Assembly: GCF_900232995.1 (NCBI RefSeq)
Contig: NZ_OCVX01000003.1
Coordinates: forward strand, 2,479,445-2,531,507
Source: Mycobacterium simulans
GTDB lineage: Bacteria > Actinomycetota > Actinomycetes > Mycobacteriales > Mycobacteriaceae
DNA length: 52,063 bases
Direction of reading: 5' to 3'
Both the position numbers and the translations under genes were made by a program. This document shows, one piece after another, positions 16,517 to 25,601 of the stretch. Positions within the stretch are counted from its first letter, which is position 1. Each line of letters opens with the position of its first letter. The notes under the pieces were generated by a model. It was not told the origin of the DNA. It made no database searches and saw nothing but the letters and a program-made list of their open reading frames with translations.

Positions 16517-18214
16517 ATGTCGTGGGTGATCGCCGCCACCGAATATTTGGAGGCAGCGGCCGGCGATCTGGCTGGGATTGGTTCAACAATCAGCTCGGCT
16601 AACGCCGCAGCGGCCTTCCCGACAACCGCCGTGCTGGCCGCTGGCGCCGACGAGGTCTCAGTGGCGCTTTCCGCGCTATTCGGCGCCCACGCCCAGGCCT
16701 ATCAAGCGCTTAGCGCGCAGGCGTCGATGTTCCACAGCCAGATTGTTCAGCTCATGAATTCCGGTGCGGCGCAGTACGCCAATGCCGAGGCACTCAACGC
16801 ATCGCCAATGCAACAGGCCCAGGCCTTCCTCACCGACCCGGTGCTGGCGCTGACCGGGCGTCCGTTGATCGGCAACGGCGCCAATGGGGCCCCCTGGACC
16901 GGAGCAGCTGGCGGCGATGGCGGGTGGTTGTACGGCAATGGCGGCAACGGCGGCTCCGGGGCGCCGGGCCAGAACGGCGGCGCCGGCGGGTCGGCGGGGC
17001 TGTGGGGCAACGGCGGCAGTGGCGGTGCCGGTGGTAACGCCGCGACGGTTGCAAGCGGCAATGCCGGCCTGGCCGGCGCCAACGGTGGCAACGGCGGTGC
17101 CGGCGGCTGGCTCTACGGGCTGGGCGGCGCGGGGGGCCTCGGTGGCAACGGCAGCAACGCCAACGGCGCCACTCCGGCCGGTGGCGGCCTCAATGGCGGT
17201 AACGGCGGCAACGGCGGCGCCGGTGGCCGGGGTGGCCTGGTCTTCGGCCAGGGCGGGGTTGGCGGTCTCGGCGGCAACGGCGGCAATGCCACCGGTGGCG
17301 CCACGGGCCAGGGCGCCGGCAATGGCGGAGAAGCCGGCAGCGGCGGCAACGGGGGCCACAGCGGGTGGCTGTATGGCGATGGTGGTGCCGGCGGCAACAG
17401 CGGGAACGGCGGGTCATTCGTGGCCAACAACAACGTCGTTTCCGGCGCTAACGGCGGAGGCTTCGCCGCAACCGGCGGTAACGGCGGCAACTCTGGACTA
17501 TTCGGTAACGGGGGCGCCGGTGGCAACGGAGGCCTGGGTGGTGCCGGTCAGACGGTCAGCGCCGGCCTCCTGAGCGCTGGCGGTCAGGGCGGCAGTGGCC
17601 TCATTGGCGGCACCGGCGGCAACGGCGGCTTCCTCTACGGCAACGGCGGGGCCGGCGGGGTCGGTGGCAACGGGGCCAACGGAGGCGGGGCCCCTGACGC
17701 AGGGGGAACGTTCAACGGCTCCGGCGGCTACGGCGGCTTCGGTGGCAGCGGCGGGCAATCCGGCCTGATCGGCAATGGCGGCAACGGCGGCAACGGCGGC
17801 AACGGCGGCCACAATGGCGGGGATGCCGGTCCCGGTTCGCTCGGCGGCTTCGGCGGGGACGCCGTGCTGTTCGGCAGTGGTGGCGCCGGTGGCAACGGCG
17901 GAAACACCGGACTCCCCGGAAACTACGGCGGGACGTTCCAGGGTGACGTGTTCCAGACCGGCAACGGCGGCAATGGTGGCGCGGGCGGCTACTTCTACGG
18001 CAACGGCGGCGACGGCGGGTTCGCCGGCGGCATTCCCGCGGGTTTCAACGCCCCCTCCGCGAATGGCATCGGCGGTAACGGCGGCAACGCCCAGCTGATC
18101 GGCAACGGCGGCAACGGTGGCGCCGGTGCCGGCGCCAGCCAGGGTGGGGTCGGTGGCATCGGCGGCGCCGGTGGCCAGCTGTTTGGCCAGCGGGGGAGCA
18201 ACGGACCCGCATAG
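16517..18214 (+). CDS. PE_PGRS family protein
   Basis: 565 residues. PE domain at about 1-95 ([40 protein letters not shown]), then a PGRS domain of roughly 440 residues made of GGNGG/GGAGG triplet repeats with typical islands such as [10 protein letters not shown] and LIGNGG. The N-terminus is slightly atypical ([18 protein letters not shown] instead of APEx). These proteins are surface-exposed or secreted through ESX-5 via the PE domain. GGGAGG 6 nt before ATG 16517 is a strong ribosome site. The frame is intact despite the repeats. It has no counterpart at this position in M. tuberculosis. Confidence 0.95.
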   Translation: MSWVIAATEYLEAAAGDLAGIGSTISSANAAAAFPTTAVLAAGADEVSVALSALFGAHAQAYQALSAQASMFHSQIVQLMNSGAAQYANAEALNASPMQQAQAFLTDPVLALTGRPLIGNGANGAPWTGAAGGDGGWLYGNGGNGGSGAPGQNGGAGGSAGLWGNGGSGGAGGNAATVASGNAGLAGANGGNGGAGGWLYGLGGAGGLGGNGSNANGATPAGGGLNGGNGGNGGAGGRGGLVFGQGGVGGLGGNGGNATGGATGQGAGNGGEAGSGGNGGHSGWLYGDGGAGGNSGNGGSFVANNNVVSGANGGGFAATGGNGGNSGLFGNGGAGGNGGLGGAGQTVSAGLLSAGGQGGSGLIGGTGGNGGFLYGNGGAGGVGGNGANGGGAPDAGGTFNGSGGYGGFGGSGGQSGLIGNGGNGGNGGNGGHNGGDAGPGSLGGFGGDAVLFGSGGAGGNGGNTGLPGNYGGTFQGDVFQTGNGGNGGAGGYFYGNGGDGGFAGGIPAGFNAPSANGIGGNGGNAQLIGNGGNGGAGAGASQGGVGGIGGAGGQLFGQRGSNGPA

Positions 18215-18332
18215 CCGTTCCGGCTGGTCGGTCTCGTGACAAATTTGCCGAAGCCCGCGAACCGGCAGCTAGATCAGGGTACGATCCGCCCTAGGCGCGT
18301 GTCGCTGCGGATGCGCCGGACGGAGGTGTCCG

Positions 18333-19491
18333 ATGTCCTTTGTGATCGCCTCGCCGGAGTTAGTGGCTTCCGCAGCAACCGATTTGGCGCGGATTGGTTC
18401 GTCGATCACGCAGGCCAGCTCCGCCGCGGCGGCGCCGACGACCGGGGTGGTGGCGGCCGGCGCCGATCAGGTGTCAGCCGCGGTTGCGGCGTTGTTTAAT
18501 GCCCAGGCGCAGGGCTACCAGGTGCTGAGCGCTCAGGCGGCTTCGTTTCACCAGCAATTCGTGCAGGCGTTGAATTCGGGTGCCGCCGCGTATACGACCG
18601 CTGAGGCGGCGAGTGCTTCGCCTCTGCAGCCGGTCCTGGACCTGATCAATGCGCCGACCCAGGCGCTGTTGGGACGTCCACTGATCGGCAATGGGACCGA
18701 CGGGGCCCCGGGGACCGGGCAAAACGGTGGCGCCGGTGGGTTGTTGTTCGGCAACGGTGGTAACGGCGGATCCGGCGCGCCCGGTCAGCCCGGCGGTAAC
18801 GGCGGCTCGGCGGGGGCGGGGGGGCAAGGCGGGAACGGGGGGGCCGGTCCCGGCGCTTTTACACCACTGGAGCCGCCGCCGGAGCCACCCGTGGTGGTCG
18901 TCGGGGTGTGCCGGGTGGATTTGGGGCAACGGCGGCGTAGGCGGGATCGGCGGGCAGGGCGGCGCCGCGGGCGATTTCACGGCCACTCCGGGCAGCTTTA
19001 GCGGAAGCGGGGGTGTCGGGGGATTTGGTGGCTCCGGCGGTCACTCCGGGTTTATCGGCAACGGTGGTGCCGGTGGGGCCGGCGGGCACGGCGGAAACGG
19101 TGGCACCGATGGGGTGAACACCAGCCAGGCCGGCGTCGGTGGCTTCGGTGGCTTCGGGAGCAACGCACTGCTGTTGGGCAACGGCGGCGCCGGCGGCAAC
19201 GGCGGTAATACCGCGACGGGCCAGGTGGTTCAGATCAGCAACGGCGGCGACGGTGGCGACGGCGGGATTTTCTACGGCAACGGCGGACGAGGCGGTAACG
19301 CCGGCACCGCCGGGGCCGCGCCGATGCCCGGCGGTATAGGTGGCCATGGCGGTGCCGGCGGCAACGCCCAGCTGATCGGCAACGGCGGCGACGGCGGAGC
19401 CGGCGCCGGTGCGGCCTTCGGCGGTGTGGGCGGTGTAGGCGGTACCCGCGGGGTGCTGTTTGGTACGCCAGGGGTCACCGGACCCGCCTAG
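18333..19491 (+). pseudogene. PE_PGRS family gene with frameshifts in the PGRS part
   Basis: The PE domain is normal ([40 protein letters not shown]) and PGRS repeats follow in frame to about 18850. The frame then fails in a G-rich stretch (runs of 5-7 G at 18817-18850), passes through a short second frame ([19 protein letters not shown]) and resumes as PGRS in a third frame from about 18914 to the stop at 19491 (ending GVLFGTPGVTGPA). Two frame changes within about 80 bp of homopolymer suggest sequencing or assembly error rather than decay. If corrected it would encode about 385 residues. Confidence 0.8.
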
Positions 19492-19539
19492 CACCCGGGC
19501 GGATGGACACCCGCCAGCCGCGGTCGGCAGACTGAACGG

Positions 19540-20403
19540 GTGCCCGAACTCCCCGAGATCGAAGCGCTGGTAGACCATTTGCGGCGGCACGCCGTTGGAA
19601 CGACGGTCGGCCGCGTTGATGTCGCCGCGCTGTCGGTGCTGAAAACCTTCGATCCGCCGATCAACTCCTTGCATGGCCAGACCGTTGTCGGGGCCCAGCG
19701 ATGGGGCAAGTACCTGGGACTGCAAGCCGGTGAGCTGCTGTTGATCGCCCACCTGTCTCGTGCGGGATGGTTGCGCTGGTCGGACAAGCTGGCAGGGGCG
19801 CCGCTGCGACCAGGCAAGGGTCCCATCGGGCTGCGCGTCCATTTGGGCACGCCGGGTAGTGCGCCGGGCTTCGACCTCACCGAGGCCGGGACCCAAAAAC
19901 GACTGGCGGTATGGCTGGTCGATGACCCGGTTAAAGTGCCCGGCATTGCCGCGCTCGGCCCAGACGCGCTGGGCATCAGCAGCGACGAGTTGGCCGGGCT
20001 TCTCGGCGGTAACACCGGTCGGATCAAGTCCGTCATCACCGACCAGAAAGTGATCGCCGGCATCGGCAACGCCTACAGCGACGAGATTCTGCATGTCGCC
20101 AAGATCTCGCCGTTCGCCACCGCGGGGAAGCTGTCCGAGAAACAATTGCTCACGCTGCACGAGGCGATGGTGTCGGTGCTCTCCGACGCGGTGAGCAGAT
20201 CCGTCGGACAGCAGGCTGCCACGCTCAAAGGGGAGAAGCGGTCCGGGCTGCGGGTGCACGCACGCACCGGGCTGCCGTGCCCGGTATGCGGTGACGCGGT
20301 GCGGGAAGTGTCCGTCGCGGACAAGTCTTTTCAGTACTGTCCGACCTGCCAGACCGGCGGGAAGGTGCTGGCCGACCGGCGCTTGTCGCGGCTGCTCAAG
20401 TAG
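19540..20403 (+). CDS. fpg2: Formamidopyrimidine-DNA glycosylase family protein, full-length Fpg2 (Rv0944-like)
   Basis: 287 residues starting at GTG, giving (M)PELPEIEALVDHL. After Met removal, Pro1 and Glu2 are the Schiff-base catalytic residues and both are intact. The helix-two-turn-helix lies near IAGIGNAYSDEILHVAKISP. The C-terminal zinc finger is CPVC-x16-CPTC, ended by GGKVLADRRLSRLLK. The family excises oxidised purines or pyrimidines. M. tuberculosis Rv0944 is, as I recall, a 158-residue N-terminally truncated form; here the complete enzyme is present. Its end is 16 bp before the SDR gene, suggesting co-transcription. Confidence 0.92.
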   Translation: MPELPEIEALVDHLRRHAVGTTVGRVDVAALSVLKTFDPPINSLHGQTVVGAQRWGKYLGLQAGELLLIAHLSRAGWLRWSDKLAGAPLRPGKGPIGLRVHLGTPGSAPGFDLTEAGTQKRLAVWLVDDPVKVPGIAALGPDALGISSDELAGLLGGNTGRIKSVITDQKVIAGIGNAYSDEILHVAKISPFATAGKLSEKQLLTLHEAMVSVLSDAVSRSVGQQAATLKGEKRSGLRVHARTGLPCPVCGDAVREVSVADKSFQYCPTCQTGGKVLADRRLSRLLK

Positions 20404-20419
20404 TCGATATGCTGCCCGG

Positions 20420-21169
20420 GTGACTCGCCAGAAAATCCTCATCACCGGCGCCAGTTCGGGTCTGGGTGCCGGGATGGCCCGATCCTTCGCCGCCAAGGGG
20501 CGTGACGTGGGGCTGTGCGCCCGTCGCACCGACCGACTCGAAGAACTGAAAGCCGAGCTGTCGCAACAATATCCGACTGTCAAGGTTGCGGTGGCAGAGC
20601 TCGACGTCAACGACCACGAACAGGTGCCAAAGGTGTTCGCCGCGTTGAGCGACGAGCTTGGCGGCATTGATCGCGTCATTGTCAACGCCGGTATCGGCAA
20701 GGGCGCCAGGCTGGGCTCGGGCAAGCTATGGGCGAACAAGGCAACCATCGAGACCAACCTGGTGGCCGCGCTGGTACAGATCGAGACGGCGCTGGAAATG
20801 TTCACCAAGAGCGGCTCGGGCCATCTGGTGCTCATCTCCTCGGTGCTCGGCAACAAAGGGGTGCCGGGGGTCAAAGCCGCGTATGCCGCAAGCAAGGCCG
20901 GTTTGAGCTCACTAGGCGAATCACTGCGCGCCGAATACGCAAAGGGCCCCATCAAGGTCTCGGTGATGGAGCCGGGCTATATCGAGTCGGAGATGACGGC
21001 CAAGTCGGCGAGCACAATGTTGATGGTGGACAACGCAACTGGCGTCAAGGCTCTCGTCGATGCCATCGAGCGCGAGCCTGGCAGGGCCGCGGTGCCGTGG
21101 TGGCCCTGGGCGCCTTTGGTTCAGCTGATGCGAGTGCTGCCGCCGCCGTTGACCAAACGCTTCGCCTAA
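20420..21169 (+). CDS. Short-chain dehydrogenase/reductase (Rv0945-like)
   Basis: 249 residues from GTG 20420, which gives the normal SDR N-terminus (VTRQKILITGASSGLGAGMA). Classical SDR motifs: TGASSGLG (cofactor), NAGIGKG, catalytic Ser in LISSVLGNKG and YAASK (Tyr-x3-Lys). Arg37-Arg38 after the second strand (LCARRTDRLEEL) predicts NADP(H). Substrate unknown. The longer frame back to 20291 overlaps fpg2 and is rejected. It ends just before a strong inverted repeat shared with the convergent pgi gene. Confidence 0.9.
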   Translation: MTRQKILITGASSGLGAGMARSFAAKGRDVGLCARRTDRLEELKAELSQQYPTVKVAVAELDVNDHEQVPKVFAALSDELGGIDRVIVNAGIGKGARLGSGKLWANKATIETNLVAALVQIETALEMFTKSGSGHLVLISSVLGNKGVPGVKAAYAASKAGLSSLGESLRAEYAKGPIKVSVMEPGYIESEMTAKSASTMLMVDNATGVKALVDAIEREPGRAAVPWWPWAPLVQLMRVLPPPLTKRFA

Positions 21170-21179
21170 CGTTCCCGGC

Positions 21180-21239
21180 GCGAGCAGACGCAAAAGCCCC
21201 CGAAATCGTTAGATTTCGCGGGCTTTTGCGTCTGCTCGC
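21180..21239. terminator. Bidirectional hairpin terminator between SDR gene and pgi
   Basis: Perfectly placed between convergent stops. Two 28-nt arms (21180-21207 and 21212-21239) pair with one mismatch around a 4-nt loop (GTTA). The outer arm GCGAGCAGACGCAAA recurs in the element after sucD, so this is a member of a dispersed palindrome family. Confidence 0.8.
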
Positions 21240-21241
21240 CG

Positions 21242-22906
21242 TCAGCCGGTGCGTCCCCTTTGGGTCCGGTAGCGCCGCACCAGGGCATCCGTCGAGCTGT
21301 CCGACTGGGGCGCGGGTGATGTGTCGCCGGTAATCACCGGGAGCAATGCCTTGGCCTGCGTCTTGCCCAGTTCCACACCCCATTGGTCGAACGAGTCGAT
21401 ACCCCAGACCACACCCTCGGTGAACACCTGATGCTCGTAGAGCGCAATCAGTTGCCCCAGCACCGACGGCGTAAGTCGGCTGGCCAGAATCGAAGTCGAC
21501 GGCCTGTTCCCAGGCATTACCTTGTGCGGCACCACATCAGCGGGAGTGCCTTCCTCGGCGATCTCCGCGGCGGTCTTGCCGAACGCCAGCACCTTAGTTT
21601 GGGCGAAGAAGTTGCTCATCAACAGGTCGTGCATGCTGCCGGTGCCCTCGGCCGTAGCCAGGTCGTCGAGGGGTTCACTGAACCCGATGAAATCGGCGGG
21701 GACCAACCGAGTGCCCTGATGCAGTAGTTGATAGAACGCATGCTGACCGTTGGTTCCCGGTTCACCCCAAAAGATTTCGCCCGTATCGGTAGTCACCGGT
21801 GTGCCGTCGGCGCGGGTCGACTTGCCGTTGGACTCCATGGTCAGCTGCTGCAGATACGCCGCGAAACGCGCCAGATCATTGGAGTAGGGCAGCACGGCAC
21901 GTGATTGCGCGTCAAAGAAGTTGGAGTACCACAGGCCGATAAGCCCAAGCAGGGCAGGCGCATTGGATTCCAGCGGCGCGGTTCGGAAATGCTCGTCGAC
22001 GATATGGAATCCAGAAAGGAAGTCGGCGAAGGCTTCTCGGCCGACGGCGGCCATCACCGACAGCCCGATCGCCGAATCGACCGAATAGCGGCCACCGACC
22101 CAATCCCAGAACCCGAACATGTTGTCGGTGTTGATGCCGAATTCGTCAACCAGGCGCCGGTTGGTAGATACCGCGACGAAGTGCTTGGCCACCGCTGCGT
22201 CGCCGAGCGCGTCGACTAACCAGCGTCGCGCGGCGGTGGCGTTGGTCAACGTCTCCAGAGTGGAGAATGTCTTGGAGGCAACGATGAAAAGTGTTGTGGC
22301 AGGGTCCAAATCGGCCAATGTTGCGACGAGGTCGGCGGGATCGACGTTGGAGACGAACCGCGCCGAAATGCCCGCGTCGGCGTAGTGGCGCAGTGCCTCG
22401 TACACCATCACCGGACCCAGGTCGGAGCCGCCGATGCCGATGTTGACGACGGCGCTGATCCGTTTGCCGGTGGCACCGGTCCACTCGCCGCTGCGCAGCC
22501 GGTCGGTGAAGTCACCCATCGCGTCGAGCACGGAATGCACGTCCCTGACGACGTTTTGGCCGTCAACGAGCAGCTCGGCCTCGCGGGGCAGCCGCAACGC
22601 GGTGTGCAATACCGCGCGATCCTCCGAGGTGTTGATGTGCGCACCCGCGAACATCTGATCGCGGTGTTCCTCAAGGTTGGCCGCCCGGGCCAGATCGATA
22701 AGCAACCGTAGCGTCTCACGGGTGACGCGGTGCTTGCTGTAGTCGATGTAGAGATCGCCAACCGTGACGGCGAGTTCGCGGCCGCGATCGGGGTCGTCGG
22801 CAAAGAACTGACGGAGGTGGGTTTTCCCAATCCGCTCGTAATGCCTGCGCAGGGCGTCCCACGCCGGGGTGGCGGTGATGTCAGGAATTGATTGCACGGA
22901 AGTCAT
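21242..22906 (-). CDS. pgi: Glucose-6-phosphate isomerase
   Basis: 554 residues, as in M. tuberculosis. Interconverts glucose-6-phosphate and fructose-6-phosphate in glycolysis and gluconeogenesis. PGI signatures are visible: [39 protein letters not shown] and [20 protein letters not shown], with [20 protein letters not shown] before the C-terminal lysine region ([11 protein letters not shown]). The ATG at 22906 overlaps the TGA of the last of three 18-residue minicistrons (CCATGAC), so translation of pgi is probably coupled to that repeat. It lies at the end of a leftward cluster beginning with chorismate mutase. Confidence 0.97.
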   Translation of the reverse strand: MTSVQSIPDITATPAWDALRRHYERIGKTHLRQFFADDPDRGRELAVTVGDLYIDYSKHRVTRETLRLLIDLARAANLEEHRDQMFAGAHINTSEDRAVLHTALRLPREAELLVDGQNVVRDVHSVLDAMGDFTDRLRSGEWTGATGKRISAVVNIGIGGSDLGPVMVYEALRHYADAGISARFVSNVDPADLVATLADLDPATTLFIVASKTFSTLETLTNATAARRWLVDALGDAAVAKHFVAVSTNRRLVDEFGINTDNMFGFWDWVGGRYSVDSAIGLSVMAAVGREAFADFLSGFHIVDEHFRTAPLESNAPALLGLIGLWYSNFFDAQSRAVLPYSNDLARFAAYLQQLTMESNGKSTRADGTPVTTDTGEIFWGEPGTNGQHAFYQLLHQGTRLVPADFIGFSEPLDDLATAEGTGSMHDLLMSNFFAQTKVLAFGKTAAEIAEEGTPADVVPHKVMPGNRPSTSILASRLTPSVLGQLIALYEHQVFTEGVVWGIDSFDQWGVELGKTQAKALLPVITGDTSPAPQSDSSTDALVRRYRTQRGRTG

Positions 22907-23065
22907 GGACGCCGTTCCTCCTCATCGCTTCGCTCTGCATCGTCGCCGACGGTGGTCATATGCGCCGCTCCTCCTCATCGCTTCGCTCTGCATCGTCGCC
23001 GACGGTGGTCATATGCGCCGCTCCTCCTCATCGCTTCGCTCTGCATCGTCGCCGACGCGAGTCAT
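22903..23065 (-). repeat. Three tandem 53-bp MIRU-type repeats encoding ATGA-coupled minicistrons upstream of pgi
   Basis: Period 53 bp (CTCCTCATCGCTTCGCTCTG at 22918, 22971 and 23024 on the plus strand). Read on the minus strand each unit is a complete ORF of 18 codons: 23065-23009 ([18 protein letters not shown]), 23012-22956 ([18 protein letters not shown]) and 22959-22903 (ending DEEERRP). Each stop overlaps the next start by ATGA, and the last overlaps pgi's ATG. Each contains GAGGAGGAG just before the next ATG, a ribosome site. This matches the known MIRU design of short ORFs overlapping flanking genes, in its 53-bp class. Confidence 0.85.
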
Positions 23066-23104
23066 GGTTCGACCCTATTGGGACTGTGAACCGCGTCAAC
23101 CGCG

Positions 23105-23917
23105 TCACTGGCCGCGCCGCAGGCGCGGGAACCTGAGGTAGGACCGAATCGCGTCGCCGTAGGGCATCGTGCCCGCCATCAGCTGCTCTTCGAGGTAGCG
23201 ATCGAACGTGACGGTCCCGACGGCGCGGTCAGGGGCCAGGTTGCCGCCGGATCGGTAGCCGCGGGCAATGCGCCCAGGCAGTGGTGCCGGCACGATTGCA
23301 CGGCGTTTGCCTACCGCGGCCAGATAGCGCCGCGCCAACTCGGCGATGGGCAATACCTCGGGCCCGGCGATATCGGGCACCCGTCCCGCGGGTTCGGCGA
23401 GGGCCAGGTCGGCCAGCTCGCCGCCGACATCACGGACGTCGACCGGCTGGAAGCGAAAGCCTGCGGGGACGACCATGATCGGCAGCGCGGCCAATCCCCG
23501 CAGCATGACCACGACCAGATCGTGGAACTGGGTGGCGCGCAGCACCGTCCAGGGCAGCCCGGATGCGCTGATCAGCTGTTCTTCGGCGAGCTTGCGGCGG
23601 TAGTAGCCGAGCGGAATTCGGTCGATGCCGACGATCGAGATGTACACCAGATGCGGGTGTCCGGACTTGAGCGCGGCGTCGAGAACATGATGCACGGGGT
23701 CGACGCAATGCACGATGGTGTCGACACCGGCGACCGCCTCGGTGAGCCCCTCGCCGGTCTTCACGTCACCAATCGCATACTCGGCCTGCCGCGTCTGGCC
23801 TCCTGCGCGGCGCCCGCGGCTGAGAATCCGTACGTGTGCACCTGAGTCGAGCAGAAGCTGGGCTACAACGCGGCCGACGGTTCCGGTGCCGCCGGTGACC
23901 AGGATGCGTTTGGGCAT
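23105..23917 (-). CDS. NAD(P)-binding protein, NmrA-like / atypical SDR
   Basis: 270 residues. N-terminal Rossmann loop TGGTGTVGRVVAQLLLDSGA, HVRILSRGRR (NADP-type basic residues), GVDTIVHCVDPVHHVLDAA, then a YYRRKLAEEQLISASGLPWT segment typical of NmrA/HSCARG-type proteins, which usually lack the catalytic Tyr-x3-Lys. It could be a redox sensor or a reductase of unknown substrate. It sits 9 bp after the antigen-85-like gene on the same strand and 39 bp before the minicistron array, so it is probably co-transcribed with both. Confidence 0.85.
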   Translation of the reverse strand: MPKRILVTGGTGTVGRVVAQLLLDSGAHVRILSRGRRAGGQTRQAEYAIGDVKTGEGLTEAVAGVDTIVHCVDPVHHVLDAALKSGHPHLVYISIVGIDRIPLGYYRRKLAEEQLISASGLPWTVLRATQFHDLVVVMLRGLAALPIMVVPAGFRFQPVDVRDVGGELADLALAEPAGRVPDIAGPEVLPIAELARRYLAAVGKRRAIVPAPLPGRIARGYRSGGNLAPDRAVGTVTFDRYLEEQLMAGTMPYGDAIRSYLRFPRLRRGQ

Positions 23918-23926
23918 GAGGCCCAG

Positions 23927-24901
23927 TTAACCCCCGCCCAGCACTCGTTGCAGATCGGGCAGCATGGCCTGCAGTTGTGTGCCCCAGTAGGACCACGTGT
24001 GGGTGCCGTTATCCGGGAAGTTGAACACGCCATTGTGCCCACCTTTGAGTTTGTACCGGGCCTGAAAGACCTTGTTGCTCAACCGGGTCGCGCTTTCCAG
24101 CAGAGTGGCGTCCAGCTTGGTGCCCAAATCCGAGTCCCCGCCGTTGCCGGTATAGACCCAGATACGCGTGTTGTTAGCAACGAGCTTGGCCGCATTGATC
24201 GTGGGGTCGTTTTGAGCCCAGGCCGGGTCGGTGGGAGGGCCCCACATTGCATCGGACCGAAAGCCGCCGGCGCCCATTTGCGCAGCGCCGACGAGGGACG
24301 GCCATTGTCCGGCGGACAGGTTGAGGAATCCCGACATCGAGGCTGCGTAGATGAAGTTCTCGGGATGATTGGCCGCCAGGATCAGTGCCGCCGATCCCGA
24401 CATCGACGCGCCCACCACGGCATTTCCGCTGGGGGTGATTCCCTTATTCGTCGCCAGCCACTGCGGCAGCTCCTGAGTCAGGAAGGTTTCCCACTTGTAC
24501 GTCCACACCCCGCCGTTGCCGACCGCGGGTCGGTACCAGTTGGAGTAGAAACTCGCCATGCCACCGGTGGGCAGGGCGAGGGAGAGGCCCGATCGGTCGA
24601 ACCACTCGAACACCGGGAGGTGGATGTCCCAGCCGTTGTAGTCGTCACGGGCAAGCATGCCGTCGAGCAAGTACACCGCGTGCGGGCCGCCGGCTTGAAA
24701 CTCCACCTTGACCTGACGGTTCATCGATGGCGAGGGAACCATCAGGTACTCGATGGCAACGCCGCTTCGTGACCACGCGGAGGAAGTTGCTGGGGTTCCG
24801 GGAAAACCGGAAAAACCGCCGAGCGCAGCGAGCAGCGTACCCGCCGACAGGAACATCAGCCGACGCATTTGCGAAACCCCAACCGGGTTTGCTGTAGCCA
24901 T
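23927..24901 (-). CDS. Antigen 85-family mycolyltransferase-like secreted protein
   Basis: 324 residues from ATG 24901. An N-terminal signal peptide is visible (MRRLMFLSAGTLLAALGGF). The esterase fold follows the Ag85/MPT51 plan: YLMVPSPSMNRQVKVEFQ, LLDGMLARDDYNGWDIH, ASFYSNWYRP, nucleophile GASMSGSAALILAANHP, and His in DNGTHTWSYWG. Ag85 enzymes transfer mycolates between trehalose monomycolates and to arabinogalactan. Because the Ser and His positions are kept it may be active, unlike MPT51. In M. tuberculosis the same position (Rv0947c) holds, as I recall, only a short mycolyltransferase pseudogene. Start alternatives: ATG 24868 or TTG 24961. Confidence 0.88.
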   Translation of the reverse strand: MATANPVGVSQMRRLMFLSAGTLLAALGGFSGFPGTPATSSAWSRSGVAIEYLMVPSPSMNRQVKVEFQAGGPHAVYLLDGMLARDDYNGWDIHLPVFEWFDRSGLSLALPTGGMASFYSNWYRPAVGNGGVWTYKWETFLTQELPQWLATNKGITPSGNAVVGASMSGSAALILAANHPENFIYAASMSGFLNLSAGQWPSLVGAAQMGAGGFRSDAMWGPPTDPAWAQNDPTINAAKLVANNTRIWVYTGNGGDSDLGTKLDATLLESATRLSNKVFQARYKLKGGHNGVFNFPDNGTHTWSYWGTQLQAMLPDLQRVLGGG

Positions 24902-24961
24902 TTCGGCGGAATTTACCGCAGCCGGCCAGAAATGCCCGCAAAGAAGGGAAATATTGATCAA

Positions 24962-25270
24962 TTAGTGACCGAGTCGGCCCCGGCCCAATCGCAAGAGCAG
25001 GATTGCCAGATCCTTACCGTCGGGGCCGAGTTCGCCGTAGCGCTCGATCACCTTCATCTCACGGCTGTGGACCAGGCGGGTGCCGCCGGATGCCATCCGG
25101 ACCCTGCCGATCGCTTGGGACACTTCCACGCGCCGTTTGACCGCGGCGAGGATCTCGGCGTCTAGCCGGTCGATTTCGTCGCGTAGGTCATCGACGTCGG
25201 GTAGGTCGACTGTTTCGGTGTTCATCTCTGCCAACTCCGCGTTCTCGTGATGTGGGGGGTCTGGTCTCAT
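24962..25270 (-). CDS. Chorismate mutase, AroQ-delta type (Rv0948c-like)
   Basis: 102 residues. Converts chorismate to prephenate for Phe and Tyr synthesis. All-helical AroQ fold: DDLRDEIDRLDAEILAAVKR, RVRMASGGTRLVHSREMKVI, ELGPDGKDLAILLLRLGRGR. The unusually exposed C-terminus RLGRGRLGH is the feature by which the M. tuberculosis enzyme docks on DAHP synthase and gains activity, and it is conserved here. There is no signal peptide, so this is the cytosolic enzyme. ATG 25270 gives the family start MRPDPPHHENAELA; the longer frame to 25750 is rejected. First gene of the leftward cluster. Confidence 0.95.
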   Translation of the reverse strand: MRPDPPHHENAELAEMNTETVDLPDVDDLRDEIDRLDAEILAAVKRRVEVSQAIGRVRMASGGTRLVHSREMKVIERYGELGPDGKDLAILLLRLGRGRLGH

Positions 25271-25601
25271 CCGGTGTAGGGCCTCACACAAGAAACGAGC
25301 CCCGAATCCGGAAGCGGACCACGGGGCTCTGCGAAAGCAGCTAGACCACGGGCACCGCTGGCCGGTACCCGTAGAAAAATCGGCGCTGCGCGTTGAGCAC
25401 CAACCGAGTGTGCCACCAACGGCCACGCCCGCGCAAAAAATGGTCGGAATTGGGTGTATGCCGTTGCCAGGAAGTTCGCCGGAAATGCCCGCAATGCCCG
25501 TGTGAATGGCCGTACGCTCGAGACGCTGTAGTAGCCGGTCGATCGAGTCGCCCCGCGGCGCGCGACACGCTGAGGTAACCAGCTCGGGAAGGACCTTGGT
25601 A
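25271..25601. other. 331-bp divergent intergenic region between chorismate mutase and PPE gene
   Basis: Holds the leader hairpin and presumably both promoters. The remaining sequence shows no gene; the upstream extension of the PPE frame (from 25506) has no ribosome site or PPE-like residues. Confidence 0.5.
25297..25329 (-). promoter_or_regulatory. Leader hairpin upstream of chorismate mutase
   Basis: An 8-bp outer stem (GAGCCCCG/CGGGGCTC) encloses a second 4-bp stem (TCCG/CGGA). On the minus strand it is followed by CGTTTCTTGTGTG, 27 bp before the chorismate mutase start. It could be an attenuator or a terminator of upstream transcription. Structure is visible; function is inferred. Confidence 0.4.

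Noticed and set aside
16676..18201. Ala/Pro-rich frames on the minus strand opposite PE_PGRS
   Set aside because: PGRS DNA always yields open Pro/Ala frames on its complement; no ribosome sites or family motifs.
18859..20955. Very long minus-strand frame (698 codons)
   Set aside because: Runs antisense through PE_PGRS, fpg2 and the SDR gene, all of which have clear family motifs; a GC-rich shadow.
22903..23090. CRISPR array
   Set aside because: The repeat units are contiguous 53-bp tandem copies with no unique spacers; they are MIRU-type elements.
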